This document shows positions 42,895 through 52,468 of a DNA stretch of 64,000 nucleotides, piece by piece; position 1 is the first letter of the stretch, and each line of letters begins with the position of its first letter. Source of the DNA: Paenibacillus sp. V4I7 (GTDB taxonomy: Bacteria > Bacillota > Bacilli > Paenibacillales > NBRC-103111); contig NZ_JAUSZD010000002.1 in the NCBI RefSeq assembly GCF_030817275.1, positions 930,001-994,000 of the forward strand, in the 5' to 3' direction. The notes beneath the pieces are model-generated. The model saw only the letters and a list, made by a program, of their open reading frames with translations, was not told where the DNA came from and did no database searches. The position numbers and the translations under genes were made by a program.

Positions 42895-43020
42895 TTGAGT
42901 GATTTGCTAGATAAGGATTTGGAAGAATTGTTTCTGATTGAGATGTAGTCCCGAATGGAAATGATTGTGAAGATATATGTAAACGAAGACCCGCAGCATG
43001 TTGCTGTGGGTCCTTTTTTA
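42895..43020 (+). repeat. Duplicate of the 3' end and terminator of the XRE gene at 11814
   Basis: This stretch repeats 11976-12106: the last ~18 codons (SDLLDKDLEELFLIEM and stop), the intergenic GATTGTGAAG-TATATGTAAAC and the GACCCGCAGCA hairpin with T-run. A 3-bp deletion and a few substitutions separate the copies. The 5' three quarters of the gene are absent. Confidence 0.9.
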
Positions 43021-43147
43021 TTAGAATTGTTTCAGAATGCTAATTAAAGTAATACATATAAGGAAGGATGTACATATTAATTCATAGGAATACGGAAGGT
43101 TGATCAACTTATTCGTGAATATAATATGAAGTTCTGAGGTGTGACGA

Positions 43148-43789
43148 GTGCAGCAAGAAAATTGTGATATATCCCCGATGAAAGAACAGTTGAGGCAACA
43201 GCTGCGCCACATCTCCGCTGAAATTCAATGCAGCTTGGATACCTTAGATAATGATGAAAATAACTGTCTTTTAAGTCGATTTGACGATATTCGAGAAGCC
43301 TTTAAACAAGTTGAGTCCACAGCGGCTTCCTTCTATCTGCAATGTTATTTATCCTCTTTCACGACCCATTATTTAGACTTGTCCATTTGTATTCAGCATC
43401 TGTCGGAACGCCGACATGGTGCTTTGATCGTGATCCAGAGGAACGATCTGCTGGATATGTTTATGCACTCAGGCATTAGGTTGGAAGCAACGTTGACTTA
43501 CTCGTTATTGGAAGCCATTTTTTACCCTGGCAACCCGCTGCATGATGGGGCTCTATTGATTCAATCCGATCGAATCGTTTCGGCTGCGAATGTTTTACCA
43601 GTATCTAATATAACGGTTGACAAAAAACTGGGGACAAGACACCGTGCCGCGATAGGCTTGACAGAACGAACCGATGCTCTTGTACTCGTCGTTTCAGAGG
43701 AAACCGGCAATGCTTCCTTTGCCTATAAGGGAGTCCTGCACCCCATTAATTCTTTGGATACAATGGTCCAGCCGATAACTGAGCGATAG
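43148..43789 (+). CDS. cdaS: Diadenylate cyclase, CdaS-like
   Basis: A 213-aa protein. Residues 1-80 are two helices of the CdaS-type autoinhibitory N-terminus; the DisA_N/DAC domain follows with LHDGALLIQ (DGA at 133-135) and GTRHRAAIG (RHR at 164-166), the ATP-binding motifs of diadenylate cyclases. It makes c-di-AMP from two ATP. There is no membrane segment, which separates it from CdaA, and no HhH domain, which separates it from DisA. In Bacillus subtilis CdaS is sporulation-specific. The GTG start has GAGGTG 6 bp upstream. It converges on the YaaH-like spore gene. Confidence 0.87.
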   Translation: MQQENCDISPMKEQLRQQLRHISAEIQCSLDTLDNDENNCLLSRFDDIREAFKQVESTAASFYLQCYLSSFTTHYLDLSICIQHLSERRHGALIVIQRNDLLDMFMHSGIRLEATLTYSLLEAIFYPGNPLHDGALLIQSDRIVSAANVLPVSNITVDKKLGTRHRAAIGLTERTDALVLVVSEETGNASFAYKGVLHPINSLDTMVQPITER

Positions 43790-43791
43790 AT

Positions 43792-45048
43792 TCAAATCAC
43801 TCTTTTCTGATAAAAAAACTGTCCCACTAAGAAAACGGATTGCGGGAAATTCAAACCGAGCTGCCACGCCCCTACACCCTTAAGACGATAATCGACAACT
43901 ATTTGAAATTTTGCTGCACGGGCTCGCGCATCTTCAAACCACACGCTGTGTCTCTTACCGTTCTCGTCCCAATATGTAAAATAGGGTTGTTGATGCTGAA
44001 TTGAATATTGAATCGGCACTTCATACTTCATAGCTGTTTCGGTAGCTGCAGTAACGGAAACAGCTTTAGCGTTGAGTACATTTCCATTATCCATCGTCCA
44101 GTCATACCCATACCTGGGTACCCCTAGAATAATTTTGTTCCGAGGCATGCGCTGCACGGCATAATCGAGGGTTTTACGTATCTCATCGATTGGGGCGACA
44201 GGTCCAGGACCAGAATGCGTTTCATGCCAATCATAGGCCATTATGAAAACGAAATCCACGACAGCACCGATCCCTCCGTAATCATAACCAGGATAATCGC
44301 TATCGCTTTTTTTTACATGAAGGGCGACCGATGTCAAGAATCCCTCCGGATTCAAACGATCGTTCAATGAGCGTAAAAAACCGGTATACAAGTCCCTTTC
44401 CCCTGCACGAATCTGCTCAAAATCAATATTAACGCCAGCATAATTTTTTGTTTTCACTAAATTATAAATATTGTTAATTAAACGGTTCCTTAATTCAGGA
44501 GAGTTAAGTACTTGTCTTGTCACATTGGGACTGAACCCTTCCGGAGTTAAATTTGTAATTGTCGCCAGTGGAGCAACTCTATGTTTCCGCGAAGCTCTTA
44601 CGGCTAATTCATCGTTATTTAGAGTGCTCAAGTTCCCTTCCGCGGTAATGTGGTATTCAAAAATGCCAAAGTAGGCATTGTATGGTGAGAAGTTACGGGT
44701 AGTCATTTCAATTTGTTCAGGTGTAGCAGGAATGAAATAACTCAAACCTTCTTCCGGATATTTGATTCGCGCTGGGAGGTACAGCTTCATGCCTATAGAT
44801 AATATATCGCTTTGAAGCCCGTTTGCTTTACGAAGGGTATCCACGGATAGAAAACTCATCTGGGATATCTCGTAGAGCGAATCTCCGGGCTGAACAATAT
44901 AAACAGTTGATGGAACTATCAAAGCTTGACCAGGAACTAGTGTTGGATCGATCAAGCCGTTTATTTCACGAATTTTATCGAGGGGAAATTGAAATTGTGA
45001 AGCAATAGAAAAAAGAGAATCTCCATTTTTTACAGTATAAATAAACAT
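43792..45048 (-). CDS. YaaH-like LysM-GH18 spore hydrolase
   Basis: A 418-aa protein. Two LysM domains (about 2-47 and 48-93; YTVKNGDSLFSIA, YIVQPGDSLYEIS) bind peptidoglycan, and a GH18 domain (about 105-418) follows, with GVNIDFEQ holding the catalytic Asp-x-Glu. YaaH/SleL-type enzymes are spore cortex N-acetylglucosaminidases or cortex-fragment hydrolases used in germination. There is no signal peptide, usual for proteins loaded onto spores from the mother cell. The ATG at 45048 has GGGGGGAA about 12 bp upstream; a longer frame to 45174 adds unlikely Cys-rich residues. Convergent with cdaS, stops 2 bp apart. Confidence 0.85.
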   Translation of the reverse strand: MFIYTVKNGDSLFSIASQFQFPLDKIREINGLIDPTLVPGQALIVPSTVYIVQPGDSLYEISQMSFLSVDTLRKANGLQSDILSIGMKLYLPARIKYPEEGLSYFIPATPEQIEMTTRNFSPYNAYFGIFEYHITAEGNLSTLNNDELAVRASRKHRVAPLATITNLTPEGFSPNVTRQVLNSPELRNRLINNIYNLVKTKNYAGVNIDFEQIRAGERDLYTGFLRSLNDRLNPEGFLTSVALHVKKSDSDYPGYDYGGIGAVVDFVFIMAYDWHETHSGPGPVAPIDEIRKTLDYAVQRMPRNKIILGVPRYGYDWTMDNGNVLNAKAVSVTAATETAMKYEVPIQYSIQHQQPYFTYWDENGKRHSVWFEDARARAAKFQIVVDYRLKGVGAWQLGLNFPQSVFLVGQFFYQKRVI

Positions 45049-45257
45049 ATGAAATTTATTCCCCCCAGCTGAGCAAAGATACTTCCTTTCATAGATATTC
45101 GTTAGTGAGCATGTTTCAGAACAGCTGCATCGTACTGGCACGCTAGGCCATTCGAGGAGAACCGCAGCCCACACTTTCTTGAAAATTATGGCATATCATA
45201 ATTTTAATTTGCTTGGAAAATTCAAGGAGACAGTAATTATTATGTGAGGTGAAATCA

Positions 45258-46211
45258 TTGCAAAAAATAGCAAAGACTACAAGTAAGATTAAAAAGTTGA
45301 TACCTAAAAAAACGACCTCTATTCAAATGCGGGGGGATATATGGGATCAGTACACACTAAAGCATTTATTGCAAAGGAAACCTAAAATCATATATAAAGG
45401 TAAAAGTCGGTTTCAAAACATCATCCTGCTCGAAGCGAAAGATGTACGGTTGTATTTGGATAAGCAGCTGCAATTCAGTTCATTGGATGAACGCTTTTAT
45501 CACGAGGCACTTGTTCACCCGGCAATGACGATGTCGCCTAATCGCCGTAATGTTTTGATATTAGGGGGTGGCGATGGATTCGCAGTAAGAGAAGTGCTTA
45601 AATACAAGGATGTAAAAACGGTTGATCTGGTTGAGTTGGATCCCCAAATTATCAAAGTAGCCAAAAGAAAGCCTATATCTACATTAAATCATCGTTCATT
45701 ATTTGATAAACGTGTAAAGGTTCATCAAATGGATGCAAAATTATTTTTCCCTACTTCCAAATCCTATCAAGTGATTATCGTTGATTTTCCCGATCCATCA
45801 GACAAAATGATTAGTAAGCTGTACACAAAAGAATTTTTTAAACGTGTAGTCAAATCGCTTGCTCCAGACGGCATGATTGTCATCCAATCTAATTCAACTG
45901 AAGATATGCCGCGCGTATATTGGAGCATTCATCATACGTTGAAAAGCATAGGCATGAATACGAAAAGCTATTTTGTTTATGTCCCATCTTTCGGAGATTG
46001 GGGCTTCCAAATCGCTTCGTTTAAAAACTTTATCCCTGGCAGAAAGAAAGTTTCTGTCCCCAACCAAACACTACCCAAAAACCTTTCAACATTGTTCAAA
46101 TTGCCGGAAGAAGTTCTTGAATCAAGAAATACAGCGCTACCCAATAGCTTGAAAAACCTGAGGTTATATAAATATTATCATCTTGATCAGAAAAGCGCCG
46201 TAGCGCGCTAA
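45258..46211 (+). CDS. Spermidine synthase-like methyltransferase-fold protein
   Basis: A 317-aa protein with the aminopropyltransferase core: DERFYHEALVHPAM, VLILGGGDGFAVREVLKY (decarboxylated-SAM site), VDLVELDPQIIKVAKR and VIIVDFPDPSD. The gatekeeper DxxDP is altered to DFPDP and the N-terminal ~40 residues are basic and atypical, so it belongs to the SpeE-like group whose product is not certain. The TTG at 45258 follows GAGGTG. It is the only gene of its unit and ends in a terminator. True spermidine synthesis would need a decarboxylase partner, not seen here. Confidence 0.8.
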   Translation: MQKIAKTTSKIKKLIPKKTTSIQMRGDIWDQYTLKHLLQRKPKIIYKGKSRFQNIILLEAKDVRLYLDKQLQFSSLDERFYHEALVHPAMTMSPNRRNVLILGGGDGFAVREVLKYKDVKTVDLVELDPQIIKVAKRKPISTLNHRSLFDKRVKVHQMDAKLFFPTSKSYQVIIVDFPDPSDKMISKLYTKEFFKRVVKSLAPDGMIVIQSNSTEDMPRVYWSIHHTLKSIGMNTKSYFVYVPSFGDWGFQIASFKNFIPGRKKVSVPNQTLPKNLSTLFKLPEEVLESRNTALPNSLKNLRLYKYYHLDQKSAVAR

Positions 46212-46214
46212 GGA

Positions 46215-46248
46215 TAAAAAGAGGGCTGTGGGATAGTCCTCTTTTTTT
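46215..46248 (+). terminator. Rho-independent terminator
   Basis: AAAAAGAGGGCT pairs with AGTCCTCTTTTT around GTGGGAT, followed by a T-run. The flanking A-run may also stop the convergent AraC gene. Confidence 0.8.
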
Positions 46249-46274
46249 CTTGCTGTTTTTAATATATGAATCTT

Positions 46275-47171
46275 TCATGGTTGGTCTGACGCCCGTTTAA
46301 ACTGATGGGGGGTCAATCCCACGTGTTTTTTGAACATTTGGCAAAAATAAGAGAAGTTCCCAAGACCTACAGCCTGACCGATTCCCTGTATAGAGATGTC
46401 ACTTGTTTTAAGCAATAAGCAGGCTTGACGAATGCGTCTCGCGGTCAAATATTCCGTAATGCTGCTGCCTACGATTTGCTTAAAGACCGCGGAAATGTGA
46501 TTTGGCGATAAGTGAATGGCCTGTGCGAGTTGATTAAGCTCAAAGGGCTCCATGTAATGGATTTCAATCCATTCCATGACCTTCTCAGCAATGGATGAGG
46601 ACTTTACTTTGGAACTGCGTTCTGTGGATAGGTTGTACCCGGTTAATGGATAGGAAGTTTTCAAATGATGCATCAGGTTGGTCAAGAAGAACAATTGCTC
46701 TTCCAGCAAATGTTCCGGTTTGGCATGCTCAATTGTATGTTGGTGTGCTTGGAGCAAGTTATGCAGAGCCTCCGTGTCTAATCCGCTTATCTTTTGAATA
46801 GACAGGGGGTCTTTCCAAAGTTTCTGGAAAAATTCACGTGTAGAAGGGAATGCCGTCAAACAGCCATCAAGCAGCGCAGGTTCGAATACGAAAAAAGATC
46901 GGATGTACGCTTGCTGGGCTAGTTCGTTCATGCGAATCCGATGTAGTTGGAAAGGTCTGAAGTAAAAGAGCATGCCAGGAGCCAGGTCGAAAATTTGTTG
47001 TTCCACAACGACAGTACCAGTGCCTTCGTGGACAATAAGGATTTCCATACCTTGATGCGCATGATAGATTTCAGCAAATGCATTTGTCCGATTTCGGTAA
47101 AATTGAAGATGTGCAGGGTGTTGATTAAGGTTCAAGTAATTCATTACCTTCATGGTCCAAATGACTCCCAT
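46275..47171 (-). CDS. AraC family transcriptional regulator
   Basis: A 298-aa regulator. The N-terminal ~150 residues form a cupin (HQGMEILIVHEGTGTVVVEQQIFDLAPGMLFYFRPFQLHRI) that probably senses a sugar. Residues ~195-295 are two AraC HTH motifs ending in LGNFSYFCQMFKKHVGLTPHQFKR. It is divergent from the GH2 gene across 114 bp, the usual place for the activator of a sugar locus, so it probably controls the 47-54 kb glycosidase/lyase genes. The start is uncertain; ATG 47153 (GGGAG about 11 bp upstream) is an alternative to 47171. Confidence 0.85.
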   Translation of the reverse strand: MGVIWTMKVMNYLNLNQHPAHLQFYRNRTNAFAEIYHAHQGMEILIVHEGTGTVVVEQQIFDLAPGMLFYFRPFQLHRIRMNELAQQAYIRSFFVFEPALLDGCLTAFPSTREFFQKLWKDPLSIQKISGLDTEALHNLLQAHQHTIEHAKPEHLLEEQLFFLTNLMHHLKTSYPLTGYNLSTERSSKVKSSSIAEKVMEWIEIHYMEPFELNQLAQAIHLSPNHISAVFKQIVGSSITEYLTARRIRQACLLLKTSDISIQGIGQAVGLGNFSYFCQMFKKHVGLTPHQFKRASDQP

Positions 47172-47285
47172 CTTCTCTCATATGTTAAATCATAACACAA
47201 CAACATTTTACCATAAGAGCACTACACTCTGTTCGATTGATTTTTGCTATACTGAGGGCAAGAATTTCGGTGGGAGTGATAGACA

Positions 47286-49796
47286 TTGCTTGGTCAACGG
47301 TTGATTCAGAATTGGGAGCATTACTGTGGGAGTCTAGGAGGCGTGTGGGAGGTATGGCGGGGCGATAAGCTCCAAAATCACTATAATGTCCCATGGCAGC
47401 AAGTCGAGCTACCGCATTCTTACAATGCTTTGGACACGATGGACCCTGACAGTAAGTACTATCAAGGTCAGGGCTGGTATCGCACAAAGCTGGAGGTGAA
47501 CAATCCGTATCCGAACGGGCGAACGCTCTTGCACTTCGAAGGAGCTGGACAGCGTTCTAGCGTATTTGTTTATACCGAGCAGGTGGGCGAGCACCTTGGG
47601 GGGTATGATGAATTCACGGTTGATATGACGGAAGCAGCTGCACGAGCGCGGGAAATTGAACGCTATGTGGGTAAAGTCTCCGTAGCCGTCATGTGCGATA
47701 ACAGCCGTGAGCTTGAGACGATTCCATCAGATGCTAGTGATTTCCACCTATATGGCGGTGTGTATCGCTATCTGAATTTGGTCTATGTGCCAGCAATATC
47801 GCTGGAGAAAGTACATATCGAGACAGACACACAAGCCCTGCAAAAGTCGATGGATTCCGGTTCGGATTCGATATCCTCCAGTACAGTGAAAGTTCGTGCT
47901 GCGTTATATAATCCGAAGGGCTTGAACGAAAACCTGCAATTGACGATCCAATTAACAGACCCAACGGGCCGTGTGATAGCGGTTTCAAACGTGAGCTTCA
48001 TGCCGTGGGAAGGGGAAAAGGAGTTAACGGTATTCGAGCTTGATACCCCTCAGCTCTGGTCGACGGATCAACCTGTCTTGTATGGTTGTAATGTGACACT
48101 TTCGAGTGTCCATGGAGAGACTACGGTTAACGAGAAATTCGGGGTTCGTTTCTTTGAGTTCATGAAGCAAGGTCCTTTCAAGCTGAATGGTGAGCGGTTA
48201 TTGCTTCGCGGTACACATCGACATGAGGATCATGCTGGTGTTGGGCCTGCAATGACAGAAGAGATGATTCGTGAAGAAATGCAATTGATTAAGCGCATGG
48301 GCGCTAACTTTATTCGACTCGGGCATTACCAGCAATCGAGGATTGTACTGAATCTTTGCGATGAGCTCGGTATATTGGTTTGGGAGGAAATTCCTTGGTG
48401 TCGTGGAGGATTAGGGGGCGAAGCTTACCGGCAGCAATGTCGCGACATGCTAAGCGCGATGATCTCTCAGCATTACAATCATCCATCCGTGATTCTTTGG
48501 GGGCTTGGCAATGAAAATGATTGGGAATGCGATTTTGATTATTTTGACCAAGAAGAAATCCGTGGCTTTATGAAAGAGCTTCATGACCTGTCACACCAGT
48601 TGGATGCGGGGCGTCTGACCGCAATACGGCGATGTGAGTTTTGCAAAGATATTATTGATGTCTACTCGCCTTCGATTTGGGCTGGGTGGTATCGAGGTAT
48701 ATACACCGACTACGAGAAAAGCTCCAGGATGGCCTTTGAACAGGTAGACTCCTTTTTCCATATGGAATGGGGGGCAGATAATTTGCCAACTCGGCATGTA
48801 GAGAAAACTTACACGGGTTTCGAGTATATCCCTCGTGGAAACGGAGCTACGGAAGAGCGAGATGGGGATTATTTACTTACTGGTGGCGAAACGCGAGTCT
48901 CTCGGGACGGTGATTGGTCGGAGACCTACTTCTGTGAAATGATCGATTGGTATTTAAAATGCCAAGAGGGGATGGATTGGCTGACAGGCGCGGCACAATG
49001 GTCCTTCAAGGATTTCGCCACACCAGTTCGTCCGGATTCACCGATTCCGTATTTGAATATGAAGGGAATCGTTGAACGTGATTTGACGAAGAAGGAAGCA
49101 TTTTATGTCTTCCAATCCTATTGGTCTAAGGAACCTATGGTGCGCATCTACGGTCACACGATGCCAGTTCGTTGGGGTGATGAGGATGAGCAGAAGTACC
49201 TAAAGGTTTATTCCAATTGCTCTAAGGCGGAGCTTTTCCTTAATGGGGTTAGTTTAGGCTTAAAACTGCGAGATTCCAATGACTTTCCTTGTGCGGGTCT
49301 ACGTTGGAACACGGCCTTCAAGCCTGGCGTGAACCATGTGCAGGTTATCGCTGAGAAGGAAGGCATCATCGTGAAAGATGAGCTGACCTTCAATTACCAG
49401 ACAGAGACATGGGGGGAGCCGACAGAGCTTCAGCTTACGTCAGTAAAGCAGGATGATGGTCGTATCTATGTGGAAGCGCGTATGTTTGACGAGAAGGGTG
49501 TTTTTTGCCCGGATGCTTCTCATTTCATTCGTTTCGGTCTTAGCGGCGATGGCAAGCTGCTTGATGGTCTTGGCACGATCCATGGCTCGCGGCTTGTACA
49601 GCTGGCAACTGGACGTGCGGGGATTTATATCGATCCGCAGGGTGGAAGTGCGGCTGCCATCGGTGAGACTGCGTTCATATCTGCGGGCGGGCCAGCCATG
49701 GCTGCTGTCAAAGCAGGCAAGGTAGCTCAACTGCCGACTTCGGTCGTTAGCGCGAAGTGTGAAGGCATGGCTACTGCTTTTATCACTTTACAATAA
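47286..49796 (+). CDS. Glycoside hydrolase family 2 protein
   Basis: An 836-aa cytoplasmic enzyme without signal peptide. Jelly-roll sugar-binding domain (about 10-170), Ig-like domain (about 175-290), TIM barrel (about 295-600) and a C-terminal beta region. Barrel signatures: RGTHRHEDHAGVGPAM, NFIRLGHYQQS, LWGLGNEND with acid/base Glu410, and FHMEWGAD with nucleophile Glu494. GH2 covers beta-galactosidases, glucuronidases and mannosidases. Given neighbours that produce and cleave unsaturated uronides, a beta-glucuronidase or galactosidase trimming oligosaccharides is plausible. TTG start with GGGAG. Confidence 0.86.
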   Translation: MLGQRLIQNWEHYCGSLGGVWEVWRGDKLQNHYNVPWQQVELPHSYNALDTMDPDSKYYQGQGWYRTKLEVNNPYPNGRTLLHFEGAGQRSSVFVYTEQVGEHLGGYDEFTVDMTEAAARAREIERYVGKVSVAVMCDNSRELETIPSDASDFHLYGGVYRYLNLVYVPAISLEKVHIETDTQALQKSMDSGSDSISSSTVKVRAALYNPKGLNENLQLTIQLTDPTGRVIAVSNVSFMPWEGEKELTVFELDTPQLWSTDQPVLYGCNVTLSSVHGETTVNEKFGVRFFEFMKQGPFKLNGERLLLRGTHRHEDHAGVGPAMTEEMIREEMQLIKRMGANFIRLGHYQQSRIVLNLCDELGILVWEEIPWCRGGLGGEAYRQQCRDMLSAMISQHYNHPSVILWGLGNENDWECDFDYFDQEEIRGFMKELHDLSHQLDAGRLTAIRRCEFCKDIIDVYSPSIWAGWYRGIYTDYEKSSRMAFEQVDSFFHMEWGADNLPTRHVEKTYTGFEYIPRGNGATEERDGDYLLTGGETRVSRDGDWSETYFCEMIDWYLKCQEGMDWLTGAAQWSFKDFATPVRPDSPIPYLNMKGIVERDLTKKEAFYVFQSYWSKEPMVRIYGHTMPVRWGDEDEQKYLKVYSNCSKAELFLNGVSLGLKLRDSNDFPCAGLRWNTAFKPGVNHVQVIAEKEGIIVKDELTFNYQTETWGEPTELQLTSVKQDDGRIYVEARMFDEKGVFCPDASHFIRFGLSGDGKLLDGLGTIHGSRLVQLATGRAGIYIDPQGGSAAAIGETAFISAGGPAMAAVKAGKVAQLPTSVVSAKCEGMATAFITLQ

Positions 49797-49815
49797 AACC
49801 AAGGGAGTGAATCGA

Positions 49816-50976
49816 ATGGAGAACAAGACAACGATTCAAGCTGACAAGTGGAAGAACGCGGCAAGCATGAAGGAAGCACTGCCCCTCGTATGGGAGGCGC
49901 TGCAGGTTAAAGTAGATAGAATGATCGAACAGCTTGGGGATAAATCTCCGCATGTGGCTAAGGCAGATGGTATCTACGATGACATGCGGCACGATTGGTG
50001 GACATCCGGCTTTTGGCCAGGCATCCTATGGATTATGCACGAGATGACCGGCAAGGAGCATTACAAAAAAGCGGCTTGGAGCTGGGACGAGAAGTTTGAA
50101 AAGAAGATGATCGAGACTAATAACTATCATCATGATGTAGGCTTTCAATTCCTGCCGACGGCAATCATCAAATACAAGCTGACAGGCGATCAAGACGGTA
50201 AGCGCCGTGGATTGTTTGCGGCAAACTTCTTGACTGGACGCTTCAATCTGGCTGGTCAGTTTCTGAGAGCTTGGAATCAAGAGAAAATCGGTTGGTCTAT
50301 CGTAGATTCGTCTATGAACTTGTCTCTTTTGTTTTGGGCCGCACAAGAGTCTGCTGATCCACGGTTTGAGCATGTAGGCAAGGCGCATGCAGATACGGTG
50401 GTGGAACACTTTATCCGAGAAGACGGATCTGTGAATCACATTCTTAGCTTCGACCCTAAGTCAGGTGAGCTCATCGAATCTCTTGGCGGGCAGGGTGCAG
50501 GACCTCAATCTTCCTGGAGCCGTGGGCAAGCATGGGCGCTGCATGGTATGGCCAACACTTACCGTTACACAGGTGATGCCAAATATCTCCATGCGGCTAG
50601 ACGCGTAGCGCATTATTTTCTAGCTTGCTTGCCTGAGGACTATGTTGCGCATTGGGATTTCCGTGCAGATGAATCATTGGAGGGCCTCCCGCGCGATACA
50701 TCCGCAGCAACCTGCGCTGCGTCTGGTCTGCTTGAACTGGCTGATGCACTTCCATCCGTAGAGGGCGCACTTTATCGACGGGCAGCTGAACGGATCCTGC
50801 TTTCCTTGACCCAGAACTATGCGACATGGGATCAACCGGAGCATGAGGCAATCCTGCTTGGCGGAACGGGCAATTTACCCGCTGGGCAGAACATTGATGT
50901 TTCCTTGATCTATGGAGACTATTATTACGTTGAGGCCATTGCAAAGCTGCTAGGCTGGAAAAATCGAATTTTCTAG
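49816..50976 (+). CDS. GH88-family unsaturated uronyl hydrolase
   Basis: A 386-aa alpha6/alpha6-barrel enzyme. HHDVGFQFLPTA with Asp107 and WSIVDSSMNLSLLFWA with Asp164 match the two catalytic aspartates of unsaturated glucuronyl hydrolases; RGQAWALHGMANTYRYTGD and RDTSAATCAASGLLELA are further family blocks. Such enzymes remove the 4,5-unsaturated uronic acid left at the non-reducing end by polysaccharide lyases. There is no signal peptide, so it acts inside the cell. It lies 19 bp after GH2, probably one operon. ATG 49816 with AAGGGAG is the start. Confidence 0.88.
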   Translation: MENKTTIQADKWKNAASMKEALPLVWEALQVKVDRMIEQLGDKSPHVAKADGIYDDMRHDWWTSGFWPGILWIMHEMTGKEHYKKAAWSWDEKFEKKMIETNNYHHDVGFQFLPTAIIKYKLTGDQDGKRRGLFAANFLTGRFNLAGQFLRAWNQEKIGWSIVDSSMNLSLLFWAAQESADPRFEHVGKAHADTVVEHFIREDGSVNHILSFDPKSGELIESLGGQGAGPQSSWSRGQAWALHGMANTYRYTGDAKYLHAARRVAHYFLACLPEDYVAHWDFRADESLEGLPRDTSAATCAASGLLELADALPSVEGALYRRAAERILLSLTQNYATWDQPEHEAILLGGTGNLPAGQNIDVSLIYGDYYYVEAIAKLLGWKNRIF

Positions 50977-50987
50977 AAAACAGGCCT

Positions 50988-51028
50988 GTGACCTGCTGAT
51001 TTCATGATGGAATTAGCAGGTACAGGTC
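50988..51028 (+). other. Hairpin between the GH88 and lyase genes
   Basis: TGACCTGCTGATT pairs with AATTAGCAGGTACAGGTCA with two bulges around TCATGATGG. There is no good T-run, so partial termination or mRNA processing is possible, giving different levels of the flanking genes. Confidence 0.5.
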
Positions 51029-51083
51029 AATTACTTTTACATGTGTTACACGTAGAAGGATAGCAGCTCGCAGGGAGGAACTC

Positions 51084-52205
51084 ATGATTGGGATCTTAAA
51101 GTTAAACCAGGAACTATGGAAAGATTACTTTGATATGGACAGAATTCTTCATGATGCGGAGGAGTCGCTTCACGCCCCGATGATACATATAACAGATCAT
51201 ATTGCTCATGGAAGTCCTGGAGGCATGCATGATTATTATTCGAATGGAGACTACTGGTGGCCGAATCCGGATACGAAGGACGGACTGCCGTATATTCGCC
51301 GCGATGGTGAAAGTAATCCTGGCAATTTCGATCATCACCGGAGCACACTGCGGCTTATGAGGTCGCATGTGGCCAGGTTGGCTTCGGCCTATCGGATCAC
51401 TGAGGATGAACGATATGCAGCAAAAGCGATACAGCTTTTGAAGGGGTTTTTCTTGGATAAACAGACCCGAATGAATCCGCATTTGCTGTATGCTCAAGCG
51501 ATTCCTGGTGTAAGCGAGGGGAGGGGAATCGGGATTATCGATACGCTCCACTTCATAGATGTTACGGTTGCCGTAGAAGCTTTGCAAAGGGCATTAAGTG
51601 TGGAGGAATCGTCAAGGTTGGGCCTGATGGATTGGTTCTCCAGTTACTTGAATTGGATGAGCACGCACCCTCAAGGTATTGAGGAAAGGGACGAGTCCAA
51701 TAATCATGGAATCTGCTGGTTCGTGCAAGCAGCGGCATTTGGACGGATGACCGGAAATCAACAAATGCTTATCTTTTGCAAGGAACAGTTCAAGACCCGT
51801 CTGCTGGCTGAACAAATGGATCAGAACGGCAGCTTGCCTAGGGAGTTGGCACGAACTAAGCCTTACGCCTATTCCATCTTCGCATTGGATAATCTGGTCA
51901 CTCTCTGCCATATCCTATCGACTCCGAACGATAACCTATGGGATTATCAATTACCCGATGGAAGGGGAATCCGGAAGGGAATCGATTTTCTGACGCCGTT
52001 TTTGATGAATAAAGCTGCATGGCCTTACAGACATGATGTGGAGTGCTTTGAAGAGTGGCCTGTCGGGATATCATTTCTATTATTCGCTGGGCTTGCTTAC
52101 GAATCTGATGATTTGCTGAAGCTGTGGCACGAGCTGGATAAAAGCCCGACGAGTTCAGAGGTGCGTCGAAATATGGCCATCCGACAGCCGCTTCTTTGGT
52201 TGTAA
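51084..52205 (+). CDS. Alginate lyase-like (alpha/alpha-barrel) protein
   Basis: A 373-aa protein without signal peptide. GDYWWPNPDTKDGLPYIRRDGESNPGNFDHHR near the N-terminus and ESNNHGICWFVQAAAFGRMTG in the middle match the alginate_lyase (PF05426-like) family, where Asn-His and a later Tyr act in beta-elimination. Members degrade alginate or other polyuronates. Cytoplasmic location suggests action on imported oligosaccharides. GGGAGGAA precedes the ATG. It stands in the same direction 107 bp after the GH88 gene, and a terminator follows at 52227. The exact substrate cannot be told. Confidence 0.8.
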   Translation: MIGILKLNQELWKDYFDMDRILHDAEESLHAPMIHITDHIAHGSPGGMHDYYSNGDYWWPNPDTKDGLPYIRRDGESNPGNFDHHRSTLRLMRSHVARLASAYRITEDERYAAKAIQLLKGFFLDKQTRMNPHLLYAQAIPGVSEGRGIGIIDTLHFIDVTVAVEALQRALSVEESSRLGLMDWFSSYLNWMSTHPQGIEERDESNNHGICWFVQAAAFGRMTGNQQMLIFCKEQFKTRLLAEQMDQNGSLPRELARTKPYAYSIFALDNLVTLCHILSTPNDNLWDYQLPDGRGIRKGIDFLTPFLMNKAAWPYRHDVECFEEWPVGISFLLFAGLAYESDDLLKLWHELDKSPTSSEVRRNMAIRQPLLWL

Positions 52206-52226
52206 GAATGTGGGGGCAAGGCCGCG

Positions 52227-52262
52227 AAGGGATGTCTGGTAACTGAGGACACTCCCTTTTTT
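52227..52262 (+). terminator. Rho-independent terminator
   Basis: AAGGGA-TGTC pairs with GACA-TCCCTT around a GGTAACTGAG loop, followed by six T. It ends the GH2/GH88/lyase transcript. Confidence 0.75.
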
Positions 52263-52468
52263 ACGTTTACATCCATATTTGAATATCCAGATTAGGTAAT
52301 GAGGGTGTGGAGTTTCGATTTTAAAGATGAATTTACGATTATGAAGATTTAATATCTCCATGATTTATATAAAATTGAGGGAGAGTGCGCACTCGACAAC
52401 AATGAAAGGAGCGTTAAAGGTTAAAAAGGATTAGTTGATGAGAAAATGAAATCAAGGGAGATGTATGA

